64,000 nucleotides of DNA from Chlorobiales bacterium (GTDB lineage: Bacteria; Bacteroidota; Chlorobiia; Chlorobiales; Chlorobiaceae), in contig JAKSDC010000019.1 in NCBI GenBank assembly GCA_022360275.1, positions 8,501 to 72,500 of the forward strand, written 5' to 3'. The position numbers and the translations under genes were made by a program. Of this stretch, positions 43,123 through 52,954 are shown piece after piece; the first letter of the stretch is position 1; each line of letters opens with the position of its first letter. The notes below the pieces were generated by a model. It was not told where the DNA came from. It did not search any database and saw nothing but the letters and a program-made list of their open reading frames with translations.

Positions 43123-44160
43123 ATGAAAGAAGCCTTTCCGAACACATTCACACAAGAAGAGATGAACAAACTGATCACTATCGAGCGCCATTTTGTTGAA
43201 GAGCAGAAACTTAATCCACATGCTACCGGAGAGCTTACAGACCTGCTCTACGATGTCGCTTTTGCAGCGAAACTTGTCAGACGGGAAGTGGTACGGGCCG
43301 GGCTGGTTGATATTTTAGGCATGGCAGGGACGACAAATGTCCAGGGAGAAGAAGTAAAAAAACTCGATCTGTTTGCGAACGAAAAAATCATCAACGCGAT
43401 CGGTCAACATGGAAGATTTGCGATCATGGGTTCAGAGGAAAACGAGGGAACGATTGCTCCCCCGAAAAACGAATCGGGAAAATATGTGCTTCTTTTCGAT
43501 CCGCTCGACGGATCATCGAACATCGACGTCAATGTCAGCGTAGGAACCATCTTCTCGATCTACCGCCTTACCGGCGACAACCCGCGCGAAGCGGATCTGA
43601 AAGACTGTCTCCAGAAAGGATCACAGCAGGTTGCTGCAGGTTATGTGATCTATGGCTCTTCAGTTGTAATGGTTTACAGCAGCGGGCATGGTGTACATGG
43701 CTTCACCTATGATCCGACCATCGGGGAGTTCCTGCTTTCCCATGAAAACATTACCACGCCGAAAAAAGGAAAATACTACTCGATCAACGAGGGATCCTGG
43801 CACCAGTTACATGATTCCACCATCGACTACATCAATTACCTGAAAGAAGAGGACAAGGAAACAGGCCGCCCTTACAGCACCCGTTATATCGGTTCGCTGG
43901 TAGCCGATTTTCACCGCAATCTTCTCACAGGAGGGGTCTTCGTCTACCCTGCAACGAAAAAACATCCCAACGGCAAACTGCGCCTGATGTACGAAGCCAA
44001 CCCGCTTGCCTTTATCTGCGAACAGGCGGGAGGCAGGGCAACCAACGGAAAAGAGCGCATTCTCGATATCGAACCCACCGAACTGCACCAGAGAACACCG
44101 CTGTACATCGGGAGCGAAAACGACGTAATGAAAGCAGAAGACTTTGAAAAGAATTGTTAA
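43123..44160 (+). CDS. fbp: Fructose-1,6-bisphosphatase class I
   Basis: Fbp hydrolyses fructose-1,6-bisphosphate in gluconeogenesis, needed in a cell that makes sugars from CO2 fixed by the reductive TCA cycle. The 345-residue protein shows the metal and substrate motifs [32 protein letters not shown], and [18 protein letters not shown]. The length fits the class I enzyme. It is divergent from recJ and is followed by a 118-base spacer before the ymdB-like gene. Confidence 0.97.
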   Translation: MKEAFPNTFTQEEMNKLITIERHFVEEQKLNPHATGELTDLLYDVAFAAKLVRREVVRAGLVDILGMAGTTNVQGEEVKKLDLFANEKIINAIGQHGRFAIMGSEENEGTIAPPKNESGKYVLLFDPLDGSSNIDVNVSVGTIFSIYRLTGDNPREADLKDCLQKGSQQVAAGYVIYGSSVVMVYSSGHGVHGFTYDPTIGEFLLSHENITTPKKGKYYSINEGSWHQLHDSTIDYINYLKEEDKETGRPYSTRYIGSLVADFHRNLLTGGVFVYPATKKHPNGKLRLMYEANPLAFICEQAGGRATNGKERILDIEPTELHQRTPLYIGSENDVMKAEDFEKNC

Positions 44161-44278
44161 CGCAAATCAACGGCGTGCTGCGCTTTTTTGATTTCCGGCT
44201 TTTCCTCTAATTCTCTATTTCATAAAAGATTGCGTAAATTCACCCTGTGGTTTTCTGATCATTAAGTATGCTGAGAGT

Positions 44279-45097
44279 ATGGGAAAAAAAACAGCAAATA
44301 TACTTTTTATAGGAGATGTCGTCGGAAAACCGGGGCTGCAAATGGTAAGCCATATGCTGAAAGGCTTTATCAGCAAACATTCGATTGATTTCGTGATCTG
44401 TAACGGCGAAAATGCTCATAACGGCAAAGGCATGAGCAAGGAAGCCCTGTGCCAGCTGCGAGAAGCGGGTGTTAACGTGATTACGGGGGGAAACCATACC
44501 TGGAACAACTTCAACTTTTTTGAAACCCTGAAAACCGATCCGCATGTCCTCAGACCTCATAACTACCCCAAAGGTGCATATGGAAAAGGGTTCGGCATCT
44601 ACCCCATGCCGGACGGTCTCGGCAATATCGCCGTTATCAACCTTCAGGGAAGAACATTCATGTCCACCATCGAATGTCCCTTCAGAACTGCCGATTGGAT
44701 AATCAAACAGGTAAAGGACAAAGCCCGCTACATCTTTATCGACATGCATGCTGAAGCCACTGCGGAAAAAATCGCCCTGGGCTGGTACCTCGACGGAAGG
44801 GTATCAGCCGTTATCGGAACCCATACTCACATCCAGACTGCCGACGAACGAATTCTTCCAAACGGCACCGGATATTGTTCCGATACCGGGATGACCGGAC
44901 CATATCAGTCGGTTATCGGCATGCAGATAAAATCCGCAACAGACCGTTTTCTCTTCCAGACACCTCACAAATACGAATGTGCCGAGGACGATGTTCACCT
45001 GTCGGCTATTCTGCTGCAACTCGATCCGGAAACCGGAAAAACAGCCGGCATCGAAAGGATCTTCTACCCCGAATTCAACCGCGGACAGCTTTTCTGA
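44279..45097 (+). CDS. YmdB-like metallophosphoesterase (TIGR00282 family)
   Basis: The 272-residue protein has the calcineurin-like metal motifs of the YmdB family: IGDVVGKPG, CNGENAHNGKGM, TGGNHTWNN, DMHAEATAEK and GTHTHIQTADE. In Bacillus and Deinococcus these are 2',3'-cyclic-nucleotide phosphodiesterases linked to RNA turnover and biofilm choice. Here no neighbour suggests a pathway. The length matches the family. Confidence 0.9.
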   Translation: MGKKTANILFIGDVVGKPGLQMVSHMLKGFISKHSIDFVICNGENAHNGKGMSKEALCQLREAGVNVITGGNHTWNNFNFFETLKTDPHVLRPHNYPKGAYGKGFGIYPMPDGLGNIAVINLQGRTFMSTIECPFRTADWIIKQVKDKARYIFIDMHAEATAEKIALGWYLDGRVSAVIGTHTHIQTADERILPNGTGYCSDTGMTGPYQSVIGMQIKSATDRFLFQTPHKYECAEDDVHLSAILLQLDPETGKTAGIERIFYPEFNRGQLF

Positions 45098-45386
45098 TTG
45101 GGCCGGATGGACACGAAAACCTTGACCGGCTTCACCGCTGCAAAAGCCTTAACGGGCAAAAGTGCTCCGCTTTTTTCTCATGGTATTGTTCGATTTAATG
45201 TCCATGGATAAAAGATGTTCTCAGACTGACAACACCTCTATAATATGACACTGCTGCGTTTGAATCAACAACCCACGCCTCCTCTTGTCGACCACCCGTC
45301 ATTGTCACTGGCGCACATCCCCGTGAACAAAAAAACACCCTCTCTTGTTTTATACTCTGAGCATTGCTGCCAAAACGTCAAGAGCC

Positions 45387-46310
45387 ATGGAAAAGCCGAG
45401 GTCCGTTGCAAAAGTATTTAAAAGCAAGCCGGTTACGGAAGGGGCCGGAGTACAACTCAAACGGGCATTCGGTTCCAGCCAGGTCCCGCTCTTCGATCCG
45501 TTTCTGCTGCTGGACGATTTCCGTTCGGACAATCCTGCCGATTACCTGAAAGGGTTCCCATGGCATCCTCATCGCGGTATCGAAACCATCACCTACCTTC
45601 TTGAAGGAAGTGTCCAACATCATGACAGTCTCGGCAACAAAGGCGTGATTCATCACGGCGAAGTTCAGTGGATGACCGCCGGCAGCGGTATCATCCATGA
45701 AGAGATGCCTTTCGGCAACAGCAAAGGAACCGTTGCCGGTTTCCAGCTATGGGCGAATCTTCCTGCATCGCAGAAAATGATGCCGCCACGTTACCGAAGC
45801 ATCACGGCAGAGATGATCCCCGTGGCACACCTGCAAAACGGCGTCTCCATTCGTATTATCTCCGGAGCAGCCGACGGCAAAAACGGGCCGGTTGAAGGAG
45901 TCGTTACTGACCCCGAGTATCTCGATGTTACTGTTCCATCAGCAACCGGCTGGGATCACGCAGTCAAGCAAGGCTATACTGTTTTCGCCTATATCGTTGC
46001 CGGAGAAGGCTATTTCAGCCACAATACCGACCTGTTTTCTTTCGATTCCGAGGGGGTAAATTATTTCGACATGGAAACCGGACCGCTCATGGACAACGAA
46101 ACCCTGGTGCTGTATGATGAACACGGCGACCATGTTCACGTTTCGACCGAAAACAGCCCCGTGAGATTTTTGTTGTTTTCCGGCAAGCCGCTGCATGAAC
46201 CGATTGCCTGGCATGGCCCGATTGTAATGAATACCCGCAAGGAACTGCAAACCGCCTTCGAGGAATACAATAACGGGACCTTTCTTAAGGAACATCATTC
46301 GGAACCATGA
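45387..46310 (+). CDS. Pirin family protein
   Basis: The 307-residue bicupin has the pirin metal-binding motif GFPWHPHRGIETITYLLEG, with further ligands in HHGEVQWMTAGSGIIHEEMP. Bacterial pirins act as iron-containing quercetinases or as regulators; the role here is unknown. I chose the ATG at 45387 over an upstream TTG at 45345 because pirin similarity begins there. The stop overlaps the following gene by four bases (ATGA). Confidence 0.92.
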   Translation: MEKPRSVAKVFKSKPVTEGAGVQLKRAFGSSQVPLFDPFLLLDDFRSDNPADYLKGFPWHPHRGIETITYLLEGSVQHHDSLGNKGVIHHGEVQWMTAGSGIIHEEMPFGNSKGTVAGFQLWANLPASQKMMPPRYRSITAEMIPVAHLQNGVSIRIISGAADGKNGPVEGVVTDPEYLDVTVPSATGWDHAVKQGYTVFAYIVAGEGYFSHNTDLFSFDSEGVNYFDMETGPLMDNETLVLYDEHGDHVHVSTENSPVRFLLFSGKPLHEPIAWHGPIVMNTRKELQTAFEEYNNGTFLKEHHSEP

Positions 46311-46945
46311 CAAAAAAGTTTCTCTTTGTTGCGGGCAGTACGACATTTCTTCTCGTCATAATCATCCTGTCGGGTTTCTTGCTGCCAATGCACAGGGTTT
46401 CCGATGAAGCAATCCGCTCGGCCCGGCAGGCTGTTTCCGAATATCTGCTCAATCATCCATTTGACTCCCCACCTCAGTACCTTGCCGTCGTTGATTACAC
46501 AAAACCGTCATCTTTCAAACGAATGGTCGTTATCGAGATGAAAAGCGGGTCAAAACGCTATTACCGTGTTGCTCACGCCGGCAAAAGCGGCTCATTGTAT
46601 GCCATGAAATTTTCAAACATCGAGGGTTCCAACATGAGCAGTCTCGGTCTTTACAAAACCGGCAACGCTTACCGGGGAGATCACGGCCTCGCCATGAGGC
46701 TTCACGGGCTCGATTCACTGAAAAACGACAACGCTTTTGCGAGAGATATCGTACTGCACTCTGCGGATTATGTCTCCATTCCCGTCATCATCGAGAACAT
46801 CCTGACGCTCAACGGTCCGAGAATCGGCCGGAGCAACGGCTGCTTCGTAGTTGCACCTTCGAAAATCGAAGAGGTTGTCGACAAACTCAGCAGAGGAGGG
46901 TTTCTTTATGCGTATGGCAAAGAAGAAGCCAGCATTAAGGAGTAA
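46307..46945 (+). CDS. L,D-transpeptidase-like protein (murein L,D-transpeptidase catalytic family)
   Basis: The 212-residue protein begins with a signal anchor (KFLFVAGSTTFLLVIIILSGFLL). It contains the YkuD_2-type catalytic region: LGLYKTGNAYRGDHGLAMRLHGLD, then the catalytic His in IVLHSADYV and the catalytic Cys in GRSNGCFVV. These enzymes form or alter 3-3 cross-links in peptidoglycan in the periplasm. Coupling to a pirin gene is unusual and unexplained. The usual HG after the catalytic His is HS here. Confidence 0.85.
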   Translation: MTKKFLFVAGSTTFLLVIIILSGFLLPMHRVSDEAIRSARQAVSEYLLNHPFDSPPQYLAVVDYTKPSSFKRMVVIEMKSGSKRYYRVAHAGKSGSLYAMKFSNIEGSNMSSLGLYKTGNAYRGDHGLAMRLHGLDSLKNDNAFARDIVLHSADYVSIPVIIENILTLNGPRIGRSNGCFVVAPSKIEEVVDKLSRGGFLYAYGKEEASIKE

Positions 46946-47133
46946 GTAGCCAGAATATCCACCCGGTTACGGGACTATCAGTTGACAGAAGACAAAACGG
47001 AGCATTTCAATTCCGGCACAATTTTAGGCAGTAAAGAAACGATCGCCTTGAATAACAGCAGCGAAGGACTCAAGGGTAAGTCAGAAACAAGTGACGAGCG
47101 ATAAGATGGCAAAAGGACCATTTTTGAGGCATC

Positions 47134-48099
47134 CTAGGACATTTCGAGCATGCGCCGGATGGGCCTCAGCGCCGCCAGGCGCAGGGGTTCATCGACGACT
47201 ATCTGCGGCCGTCGATTCTCCATGCACCGCCAAAGTTTTTCAAGCGTGTTCTGCTTCATCTGTGTGCAGGTGCTCCAGGGGTGCGAAGCATCCTTTGGCG
47301 CGGGAATGAAGGTTTTTTCGGGCGAGCGCTTCCTCATTTCGTACAAAATGCCTGGTTCTGTCGCAACAATGAAAGTTTTGCCGCGACTCTGCTCGGCATA
47401 CCTGAGCAATCCGCTGGTGGATCCTACAAAATCCGCATGCTGCAGCAAATCCTCACGACACTCGGGATGAGCTATCAATTCAGCTTCCGGATTTGTATCA
47501 ACCGCTTTTTTTATGACCCCCCAGTTGAAAGCTTCATGAACATAACAGTATCCCTGCCAGAGAATCATTTTTCTGCCAAGCTTTTTCATGACGTAGCTGC
47601 CGAGATTTCTATCCGGCCCGAAAATAATTTCCTTGTCTTCCGGAATCTGCCGAACGATTCGCTCTGCATTGGACGAAGTGCAGATAATATCCGACTCGGC
47701 CTTGATTTCCGCCGTGGAATTGATATAGCTGATAACCACGGCATCAGGATGCTCTGCCTTGAACGCCCTGAACTTCTCAGTCGGACAACTGTCGGCAAGT
47801 GGACACCCGGCATGGTCGTCCGGCATGAGCACAAGCTTGTCAGGGTTGAGAATGCTTGCTGTCTCTCCCATAAAATAAACACCGGCAAAAACAATGACAT
47901 CGGCATCGGTGTTTTCAGCCGCACGGGCAAGAGCAAGACTGTCCCCGACGATATCCGCTGCATCCTGAACCTCGGGGACCGTGTAATAGTGGGCAAGAAT
48001 TATCGCCCGCATCTCTTTTTTCAGTTTTTCAATGCGCCGGGCAAGCTCTCTTGTCCGCACATCGGCAGATCTATCGTTTTTTACGTCAACTGCTGTCAT
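47134..48099 (-). CDS. nadA: Quinolinate synthase A
   Basis: NadA condenses iminoaspartate from NadB with dihydroxyacetone phosphate to form quinolinate, using a 4Fe-4S cluster. The 321-residue protein shows ILAHYYTVPEVQDAADIVGDSL, a Cys in HAGCPLADSCPTEK, a Cys in WQGYCYVHE, and the later HPECREDLLQ and WSTCTQMKQNTLEKL, which between them supply the cluster cysteines. I chose the ATG at 48099; a GTG at 48162 would add a 21-residue extension. nadB is at 58606 and nadE at 60312. Confidence 0.94.
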   Translation of the reverse strand: MTAVDVKNDRSADVRTRELARRIEKLKKEMRAIILAHYYTVPEVQDAADIVGDSLALARAAENTDADVIVFAGVYFMGETASILNPDKLVLMPDDHAGCPLADSCPTEKFRAFKAEHPDAVVISYINSTAEIKAESDIICTSSNAERIVRQIPEDKEIIFGPDRNLGSYVMKKLGRKMILWQGYCYVHEAFNWGVIKKAVDTNPEAELIAHPECREDLLQHADFVGSTSGLLRYAEQSRGKTFIVATEPGILYEMRKRSPEKTFIPAPKDASHPWSTCTQMKQNTLEKLWRCMENRRPQIVVDEPLRLAALRPIRRMLEMS

Positions 48100-48193
48100 G
48101 ATAAGCCGAAAAAAATATTGCTTTGGAATCCGATCCGGCCGGAACGGTGATGTTACTACCACTCAAACACCATGTGAAACACTGAGGGGGCGT

Positions 48194-48577
48194 TTACTTC
48201 AGATAATACTCAAGTTCATCGTCCTCTCTGATGAGCAGCAGTATCGCAGCATGAGGAGCAATGAGATACTTTTCCCCATCATATTCAATCTCATATGCGC
48301 TGCTCTGAATAAATATCGCCAGATCACCGACTTTTGCCTGGAGGGGGATGTACTGCGGAGTTGAGACTTCCTCCATCCACGGCTCATCACTCTCCGGAGG
48401 AGGGCCGACCGGATACCCTGGGCCGATTTTCAACACGTAACCGCTTTGTATTTTCTCTTTTTCCTGAACACCGGGAGGCAGATAGATACCGGCCTTTGTT
48501 CGATCGTCACCCGACCGAGGCTTGATCAGCACCCTGTCTCCGACAACAACAAATTTGTCAGTTACGTTTAAACTCAT
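48194..48577 (-). CDS. Divergent GroES/Cpn10-like protein
   Basis: The 127-residue protein has the Cpn10 fold markers VVGDRVLIKPRSGDDRTKAGIYLP at the start and VGDLAIFIQSSAYEIEYDGEKYLIAPHAAILLLI at the end. Between them is a Pro- and Glu-rich insertion (PGYPVGPPPESDEPWMEEV) absent from ordinary GroES of about 95 residues. No groEL is adjacent. It may be a specialised co-chaperone rather than the housekeeping GroES. It lies just upstream of nadA on the same strand, with 95 bases between. Confidence 0.8.
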   Translation of the reverse strand: MSLNVTDKFVVVGDRVLIKPRSGDDRTKAGIYLPPGVQEKEKIQSGYVLKIGPGYPVGPPPESDEPWMEEVSTPQYIPLQAKVGDLAIFIQSSAYEIEYDGEKYLIAPHAAILLLIREDDELEYYLK

Positions 48578-48718
48578 AATTTTAACTCATTCCTGTGTAG
48601 CGCTCTGTAAACCGGTAAATTTAATAAAATCAAGGTGCCTGCCAAATCAGTCGGATCGGTATGACCCAGACATCCAGATTCTTGCAACAATGCTGTTACA
48701 GCCATCTTCTGACGTGGA

Positions 48719-49633
48719 ATGGAGCATAACGAAAGGGTTCGCTCGGAACAAAGCTTCAGAGGTGGAAAAGCAAAAAAAGGCCTGAAATACGCGGTTGTCA
48801 TTACTGCAGCCATCTTTTTTGTCGAGCTTGTCGGCGGATTACTCTCCGGAAGTCTTGCGCTTATAGCCGACGCCGGCCACATGGTTACCGATCTTTTTGC
48901 TCTGCTGATCAGTTTTCTCGCCATCAAGTTCAGTACTAAACCATCCACAAAGCAACGTTCATACGGTTATTTCCGGCTGGAGATCATTGCTGCGCTGATC
49001 AACGGAGTGATCCTTTGTATCACGGCACTTTTTGTCACGCTGGAAGCATGGAAGCGCATTGCAATGCCGAAGGAAATTCAAACCGTAGAGATGCTTTCTT
49101 TCGGTATCATAGGTCTGACGGCAAATGTCATCAGTGCGCTCCTGCTCAGAAAAGAAAAGGATAGCAGCGTCAATGTCAAGGCTGCCTATGTTCATATACT
49201 AAGCGACCTTGCCGGATCAGTCGGCGTTGTAGGAGGCGCAATCCTGATTCATTTCACAGGCTGGGTGACTCTGGACAGCTTTATCAGCTTTTTTATTGCC
49301 GCTCTCATTGTGAGAAGCGCATTGAACATTATCAAAGAGGCGGTCAATGTACTCATGGAGTCTGTTCCGAAAGAACTGGACATCGGAGATATAGAAAAAA
49401 CCCTGCTGTGTTTCGAACACGTTCAAAATCTGCACGACCTGCACGTGTGGGCACTCACGAGTGGAATCAATGCATTGAGCTGTCACCTTCAGGTGGACGA
49501 TCTTCAGGAAGGACAGAAACTTCTGATTCCCATCCATAGAGAGTTGAAGGAAAAGTATAATATTGATCATGTGACGATTCAGCTTGAAGACAAACGATTC
49601 TTAAAAGAAAAAAGTACAAGCGCAACTCACTGA
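48719..49633 (+). CDS. Cation diffusion facilitator (zinc/cadmium efflux) protein
   Basis: The 304-residue protein has about six membrane segments and the CDF metal sites ALIADAGHMVTDLFALLIS and YVHILSDLAGSVGVV (HxxxD in the fifth segment), plus a cytoplasmic C-terminal domain (DLHVWALTSGINALSCHL). It is close to the CzcD/ZitB type that exports Zn2+ or Cd2+ in exchange for protons. The metal cannot be set from sequence by eye. It ends 8 bases before mreC, which may be read from the same transcript. Confidence 0.92.
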   Translation: MEHNERVRSEQSFRGGKAKKGLKYAVVITAAIFFVELVGGLLSGSLALIADAGHMVTDLFALLISFLAIKFSTKPSTKQRSYGYFRLEIIAALINGVILCITALFVTLEAWKRIAMPKEIQTVEMLSFGIIGLTANVISALLLRKEKDSSVNVKAAYVHILSDLAGSVGVVGGAILIHFTGWVTLDSFISFFIAALIVRSALNIIKEAVNVLMESVPKELDIGDIEKTLLCFEHVQNLHDLHVWALTSGINALSCHLQVDDLQEGQKLLIPIHRELKEKYNIDHVTIQLEDKRFLKEKSTSATH

Positions 49634-49641
49634 TAATCAAC

Positions 49642-50502
49642 GTGCCGAAGTTTTTTAAATTTTTCATCAACAACAACGCCTACCTGCTCCTGCTGCTTTA
49701 CTGCGGCATAGCGGGACTGCTCATCAGGTTCGAGGATGCTTACTCACTCAAAAGCCTTATGTCCAGAGGAACCGAACTGAGAGCGGCCCTGTCACAAGGC
49801 CTGAGTGACATAAGCCTGTATATCAACCTTAAAAAAGAAAACGAAAAACTGACGTTACAGAACTCGGCACTGCTTGCCGACGTTATTGTAAAAGGCAACG
49901 CCTTGCGGGATACTGCTACTGTAAACCGCGCCGTTCAGTTTATGGAGAACAGCCCGGTCAAGCTTATCCCGGCAAGAGTAGTGGAACGAAGATTCAACAC
50001 AAGGGAAAATGTGCTGATCATCAATGCGGGCTCCAGACAGGGTATTGAAAAGGATATGGCGGTGCTTACGCCGGATGGTCTGGTAGGGAGGGTTATTGAG
50101 GTTTCGTACAATTATGCGAAGGTAATGCCGGTAATACACTCGGAATTTAGTGTCAGCGTCGTATCCGACAGCAACAACACACATGGAATCCTGAGTTGGA
50201 ACGGCGGGGAAGAACAGACTGCGCAAATGCATTATGTCCCTTTAAGCAGTACGATTCATGAAAGCGAAAAAATTTATACGGCCGATTTCAGTACCTTTGC
50301 CCTTCAAGGCATCCCCATAGGCAAAGTAGTTGAGGTAATACCTGAAAAACAGTTTTACAAAATCAATGTCCGGTTGGGGGTCAATTTTTCAACCCTGACC
50401 TACGTTCTTGTAGCGGAAAAAACAACAGACCCGGAAAAAGTAGAGTTGATGAGGAACAGCGGTAATGATACGGAAAACGTCTTGCCGGAAACCGGCCCTT
50501 GA
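49642..50502 (+). CDS. mreC: Rod shape-determining protein MreC
   Basis: MreC is a periplasmic scaffold of the elongasome. The 286-residue protein has one N-terminal membrane segment (INNNAYLLLLLYCGIAGLLI), a short coiled coil (YINLKKENEKLTLQNSALLA) and the beta-rich MreC core (NVLIINAGSRQGIEKDMAVL and GLVGRVIEVSYNYAKV). Translation starts at GTG 49642. mreD and mrdA follow, but mreB is not next to this cluster; a CDF gene sits in its place. Confidence 0.93.
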   Translation: MPKFFKFFINNNAYLLLLLYCGIAGLLIRFEDAYSLKSLMSRGTELRAALSQGLSDISLYINLKKENEKLTLQNSALLADVIVKGNALRDTATVNRAVQFMENSPVKLIPARVVERRFNTRENVLIINAGSRQGIEKDMAVLTPDGLVGRVIEVSYNYAKVMPVIHSEFSVSVVSDSNNTHGILSWNGGEEQTAQMHYVPLSSTIHESEKIYTADFSTFALQGIPIGKVVEVIPEKQFYKINVRLGVNFSTLTYVLVAEKTTDPEKVELMRNSGNDTENVLPETGP

Positions 50503-50561
50503 ATTGAGCAGAGAAAACCATCTCTCAAAGGCACTTCGATTCACGAAACCATTAGGATAAA

Positions 50562-51056
50562 GTGTTTAAAAATATAATAACAGACACCCTCCTGCTTATT
50601 GCACTCTGCATTCTGCAGCAATATGTGGTATCTCGTTTGGTTATTTTCGGGGTGTTTCCGGATATAGTTACTGTTTTCATTGCTTTTACATCCATCAGAT
50701 ACGGCCAGAAACAGGGAACAACCTACGGTTTCGTAGCCGGCATTGCAACCGGAATCCTGAGCGGCAATGTGGGAATAGAAACGCTTTCAAAAACCATTGA
50801 GGGTTTCGTTGCCGGCTATTTCCATATCCCGGAAGACAGTCACGCTTCCTCACGGCAGAAAAAACAAATGTATTACAAAGGTGTGCTGCTTGCCTGCCTG
50901 ACCGGAAGAATTCTTTATACGTTCATGCTCAATGTGCTCTCATTACCAACGACGTTACACATGGCATACTCCATAGGATTAGCAACGCTGTTGACCATGG
51001 TCGTCGCAGCATTTGCCTATCAGATGTTTTTCAAGAAAATTATTGTAAACAATTAA
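50562..51056 (+). CDS. mreD: Rod shape-determining protein MreD
   Basis: The 164-residue protein is hydrophobic throughout, with five or so membrane segments and the MreD-like stretch IFGVFPDIVTVFIAFTSIRYGQ followed by GFVAGIATGILSG. MreD is a membrane partner of MreC in cell elongation. Sequence conservation in this family is low, so the call depends partly on position between mreC and mrdA. Translation starts at GTG 50562, 59 bases after mreC. Confidence 0.88.
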   Translation: MFKNIITDTLLLIALCILQQYVVSRLVIFGVFPDIVTVFIAFTSIRYGQKQGTTYGFVAGIATGILSGNVGIETLSKTIEGFVAGYFHIPEDSHASSRQKKQMYYKGVLLACLTGRILYTFMLNVLSLPTTLHMAYSIGLATLLTMVVAAFAYQMFFKKIIVNN

Positions 51057-51115
51057 GTTCTGCATCTCTGCCATGCTCGACAATCGCTCAGTTTAGAAAA
51101 CACCCGGTTCAGTTC

Positions 51116-52954
51116 ATGGATAAAATTCAACATAGAGCCTTCAGTGTTTCACTGGTTGTCATAGCGGTCTTTGCTGTTCTTTTTCTGCGCCTCATGTATC
51201 TTCAGGTCTTCGAATACAAAGAACTGGGCTCCATTTCGGATGCTAACAGTTTGAGGCGAGTATGGGTACAGCCTCCAAGAGGACGGATGATCGATCGAAA
51301 CGGTGTTGTCGTTGTTGACAACCAGCCGCTGTACTCCGTCAAGGTTGTTCCGGCCGAGTTTACTGATTCATTGAAAAAAAGCACGCTTGCCGGTCTGCTG
51401 GATATATCTTTTGCAGAACTGACGGGAAGGATACAGAAAGGATTCCGCTATAACCGCTTTGCGCCTGTCGCCGTCGGCAGGGATATCGAGCCGCAGGAAA
51501 TGATGCGCCTCAGCGAAAACCTCTGGCAGCTCCCCGGAGTGATGATCGAGGTGGAAAACAAAAGAAAGTATCCTTTGGAACTCGAGGCCTCACATATCCT
51601 CGGTTATCTGAACTTCATTTCCAAAAAACAGCTCGAAGCGATGTCCGAAAAAGGATATACGCCGGACGACAAAACAGGAAGCAAAGGACTCGAACAAAAT
51701 TACGAGGATTATCTGAGAGGCAAAAAAGGTGTACGGTTTGAACTGGTTAGCTCGATCGGCAAATCTGCCGGCAAATTTGAAAGCGGAGCCAGAGACCGCC
51801 CGTTCAGTAAAGGCAATGATCTGCATCTGACTCTTGATGCAGGATTGCAAAAACTTGCAGAAGACCTCCTGAAAGAAACCGGTAAATCGGGGGCTGTCGT
51901 GGCCATTGATCCCCGTGACGGAGGAGTCCTCGCCATGGCAAGCCAGCCTGACTACGATCTCGACATCCTTAACGGGACAACCGACAATAAAAAGTGGCTG
52001 GAGATAGTCCGCGATCCCGATAAGCCTCTTTTCAACCGGGCCATTCAGGCCTCTTACCCTCCAGGATCGGTCTACAAGCTTCTGCTTGCCACAGCCGCCC
52101 TTGAAGAAGGCGCTATAACACCCGAGAAAAAAATTTACTGTACGGGCACTTTCAGACTGGGCCGGGGCCGATTTCTCTGCCATGGGGGTCAGGGACACGG
52201 TCCGGTCAATCTGGAACGATCAATTGTAGAGTCGTGCAACACCTATTACTATAACCTGATTTTCGATCTCGGATTTGAAAAATGGACTTCGTACGGGAGG
52301 ATGTTCGGATTCGGAAAAACCACCGGTATCGACCTCCCAGGAGAGCGGTCGTCACCTCTTCCCTCGGCTGAATATTATGACAAACGGTACGGCAAGGGAA
52401 AGTGGACCAGAGGGTATCTCGTCAGCCTTGCCATCGGACAGGGCGAACTGAACACGACACCGCTGCAGCTTGCAGCCTTTACAGCAACAATAGCCAACAA
52501 GGGAACCTGGCACCAGCCCCATCTGGTCAAGGGATATCTTCCGCATGAGAGTGATACTGTCAAGACTTTTGATTTCAGGAAAAATAAACTGCCGATCTCC
52601 GAGAAAACGCTCGAAACGATACGTCAGGCAATGCTTGGAGTTGCTGAAAGAGGAACCGGAAGACTTGCGGCGGTAAACAATGTCAAGGTTGCAGGGAAAA
52701 CCGGTACGGCACAGAACCCACATGGCAAGGATCATGCATGGTTTGTAGCGTTCGCACCTTTTGACGACCCCTCTATTGCGCTCACCGTCCTGGTTGAAAA
52801 CGCAGGTTACGGCGGAAGTGTAGCCGCACCTATAGCCGGAAAATTAATTAATTATTATGTTAACGGTCCCGACACCGCTGACGTGGACAGTCTGTCGGTT
52901 GCTGCCGGTCGTATAGACACCAGCCAATCAGAACCGCAGGAAAATGATTTATAA
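51116..52954 (+). CDS. mrdA: Penicillin-binding protein 2 (elongasome transpeptidase)
   Basis: PBP2 is the class B transpeptidase that cross-links side-wall peptidoglycan. The 612-residue protein has one N-terminal membrane segment, a PBP dimer domain with [17 protein letters not shown] at about 53-70, and a transpeptidase domain with catalytic Ser318 and Lys321 (SVYK), Ser373-Cys-Asn375 and [15 protein letters not shown] near residue 530. It completes the mreC-mreD-mrdA set; rodA does not follow. The end overlaps the flavoprotein gene by 11 bases. Confidence 0.95.
   Translation: MDKIQHRAFSVSLVVIAVFAVLFLRLMYLQVFEYKELGSISDANSLRRVWVQPPRGRMIDRNGVVVVDNQPLYSVKVVPAEFTDSLKKSTLAGLLDISFAELTGRIQKGFRYNRFAPVAVGRDIEPQEMMRLSENLWQLPGVMIEVENKRKYPLELEASHILGYLNFISKKQLEAMSEKGYTPDDKTGSKGLEQNYEDYLRGKKGVRFELVSSIGKSAGKFESGARDRPFSKGNDLHLTLDAGLQKLAEDLLKETGKSGAVVAIDPRDGGVLAMASQPDYDLDILNGTTDNKKWLEIVRDPDKPLFNRAIQASYPPGSVYKLLLATAALEEGAITPEKKIYCTGTFRLGRGRFLCHGGQGHGPVNLERSIVESCNTYYYNLIFDLGFEKWTSYGRMFGFGKTTGIDLPGERSSPLPSAEYYDKRYGKGKWTRGYLVSLAIGQGELNTTPLQLAAFTATIANKGTWHQPHLVKGYLPHESDTVKTFDFRKNKLPISEKTLETIRQAMLGVAERGTGRLAAVNNVKVAGKTGTAQNPHGKDHAWFVAFAPFDDPSIALTVLVENAGYGGSVAAPIAGKLINYYVNGPDTADVDSLSVAAGRIDTSQSEPQENDL

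Noticed and set aside
45120..45175. Terminator after the ymdB-like gene (AAAAG/CTTTT)
   Set aside because: Only five A/T-rich pairs can form, which is too weak to support.
47281..48150. 289-codon open frame on the plus strand
   Set aside because: It is the antisense shadow of nadA; the minus-strand product has full NadA motifs.
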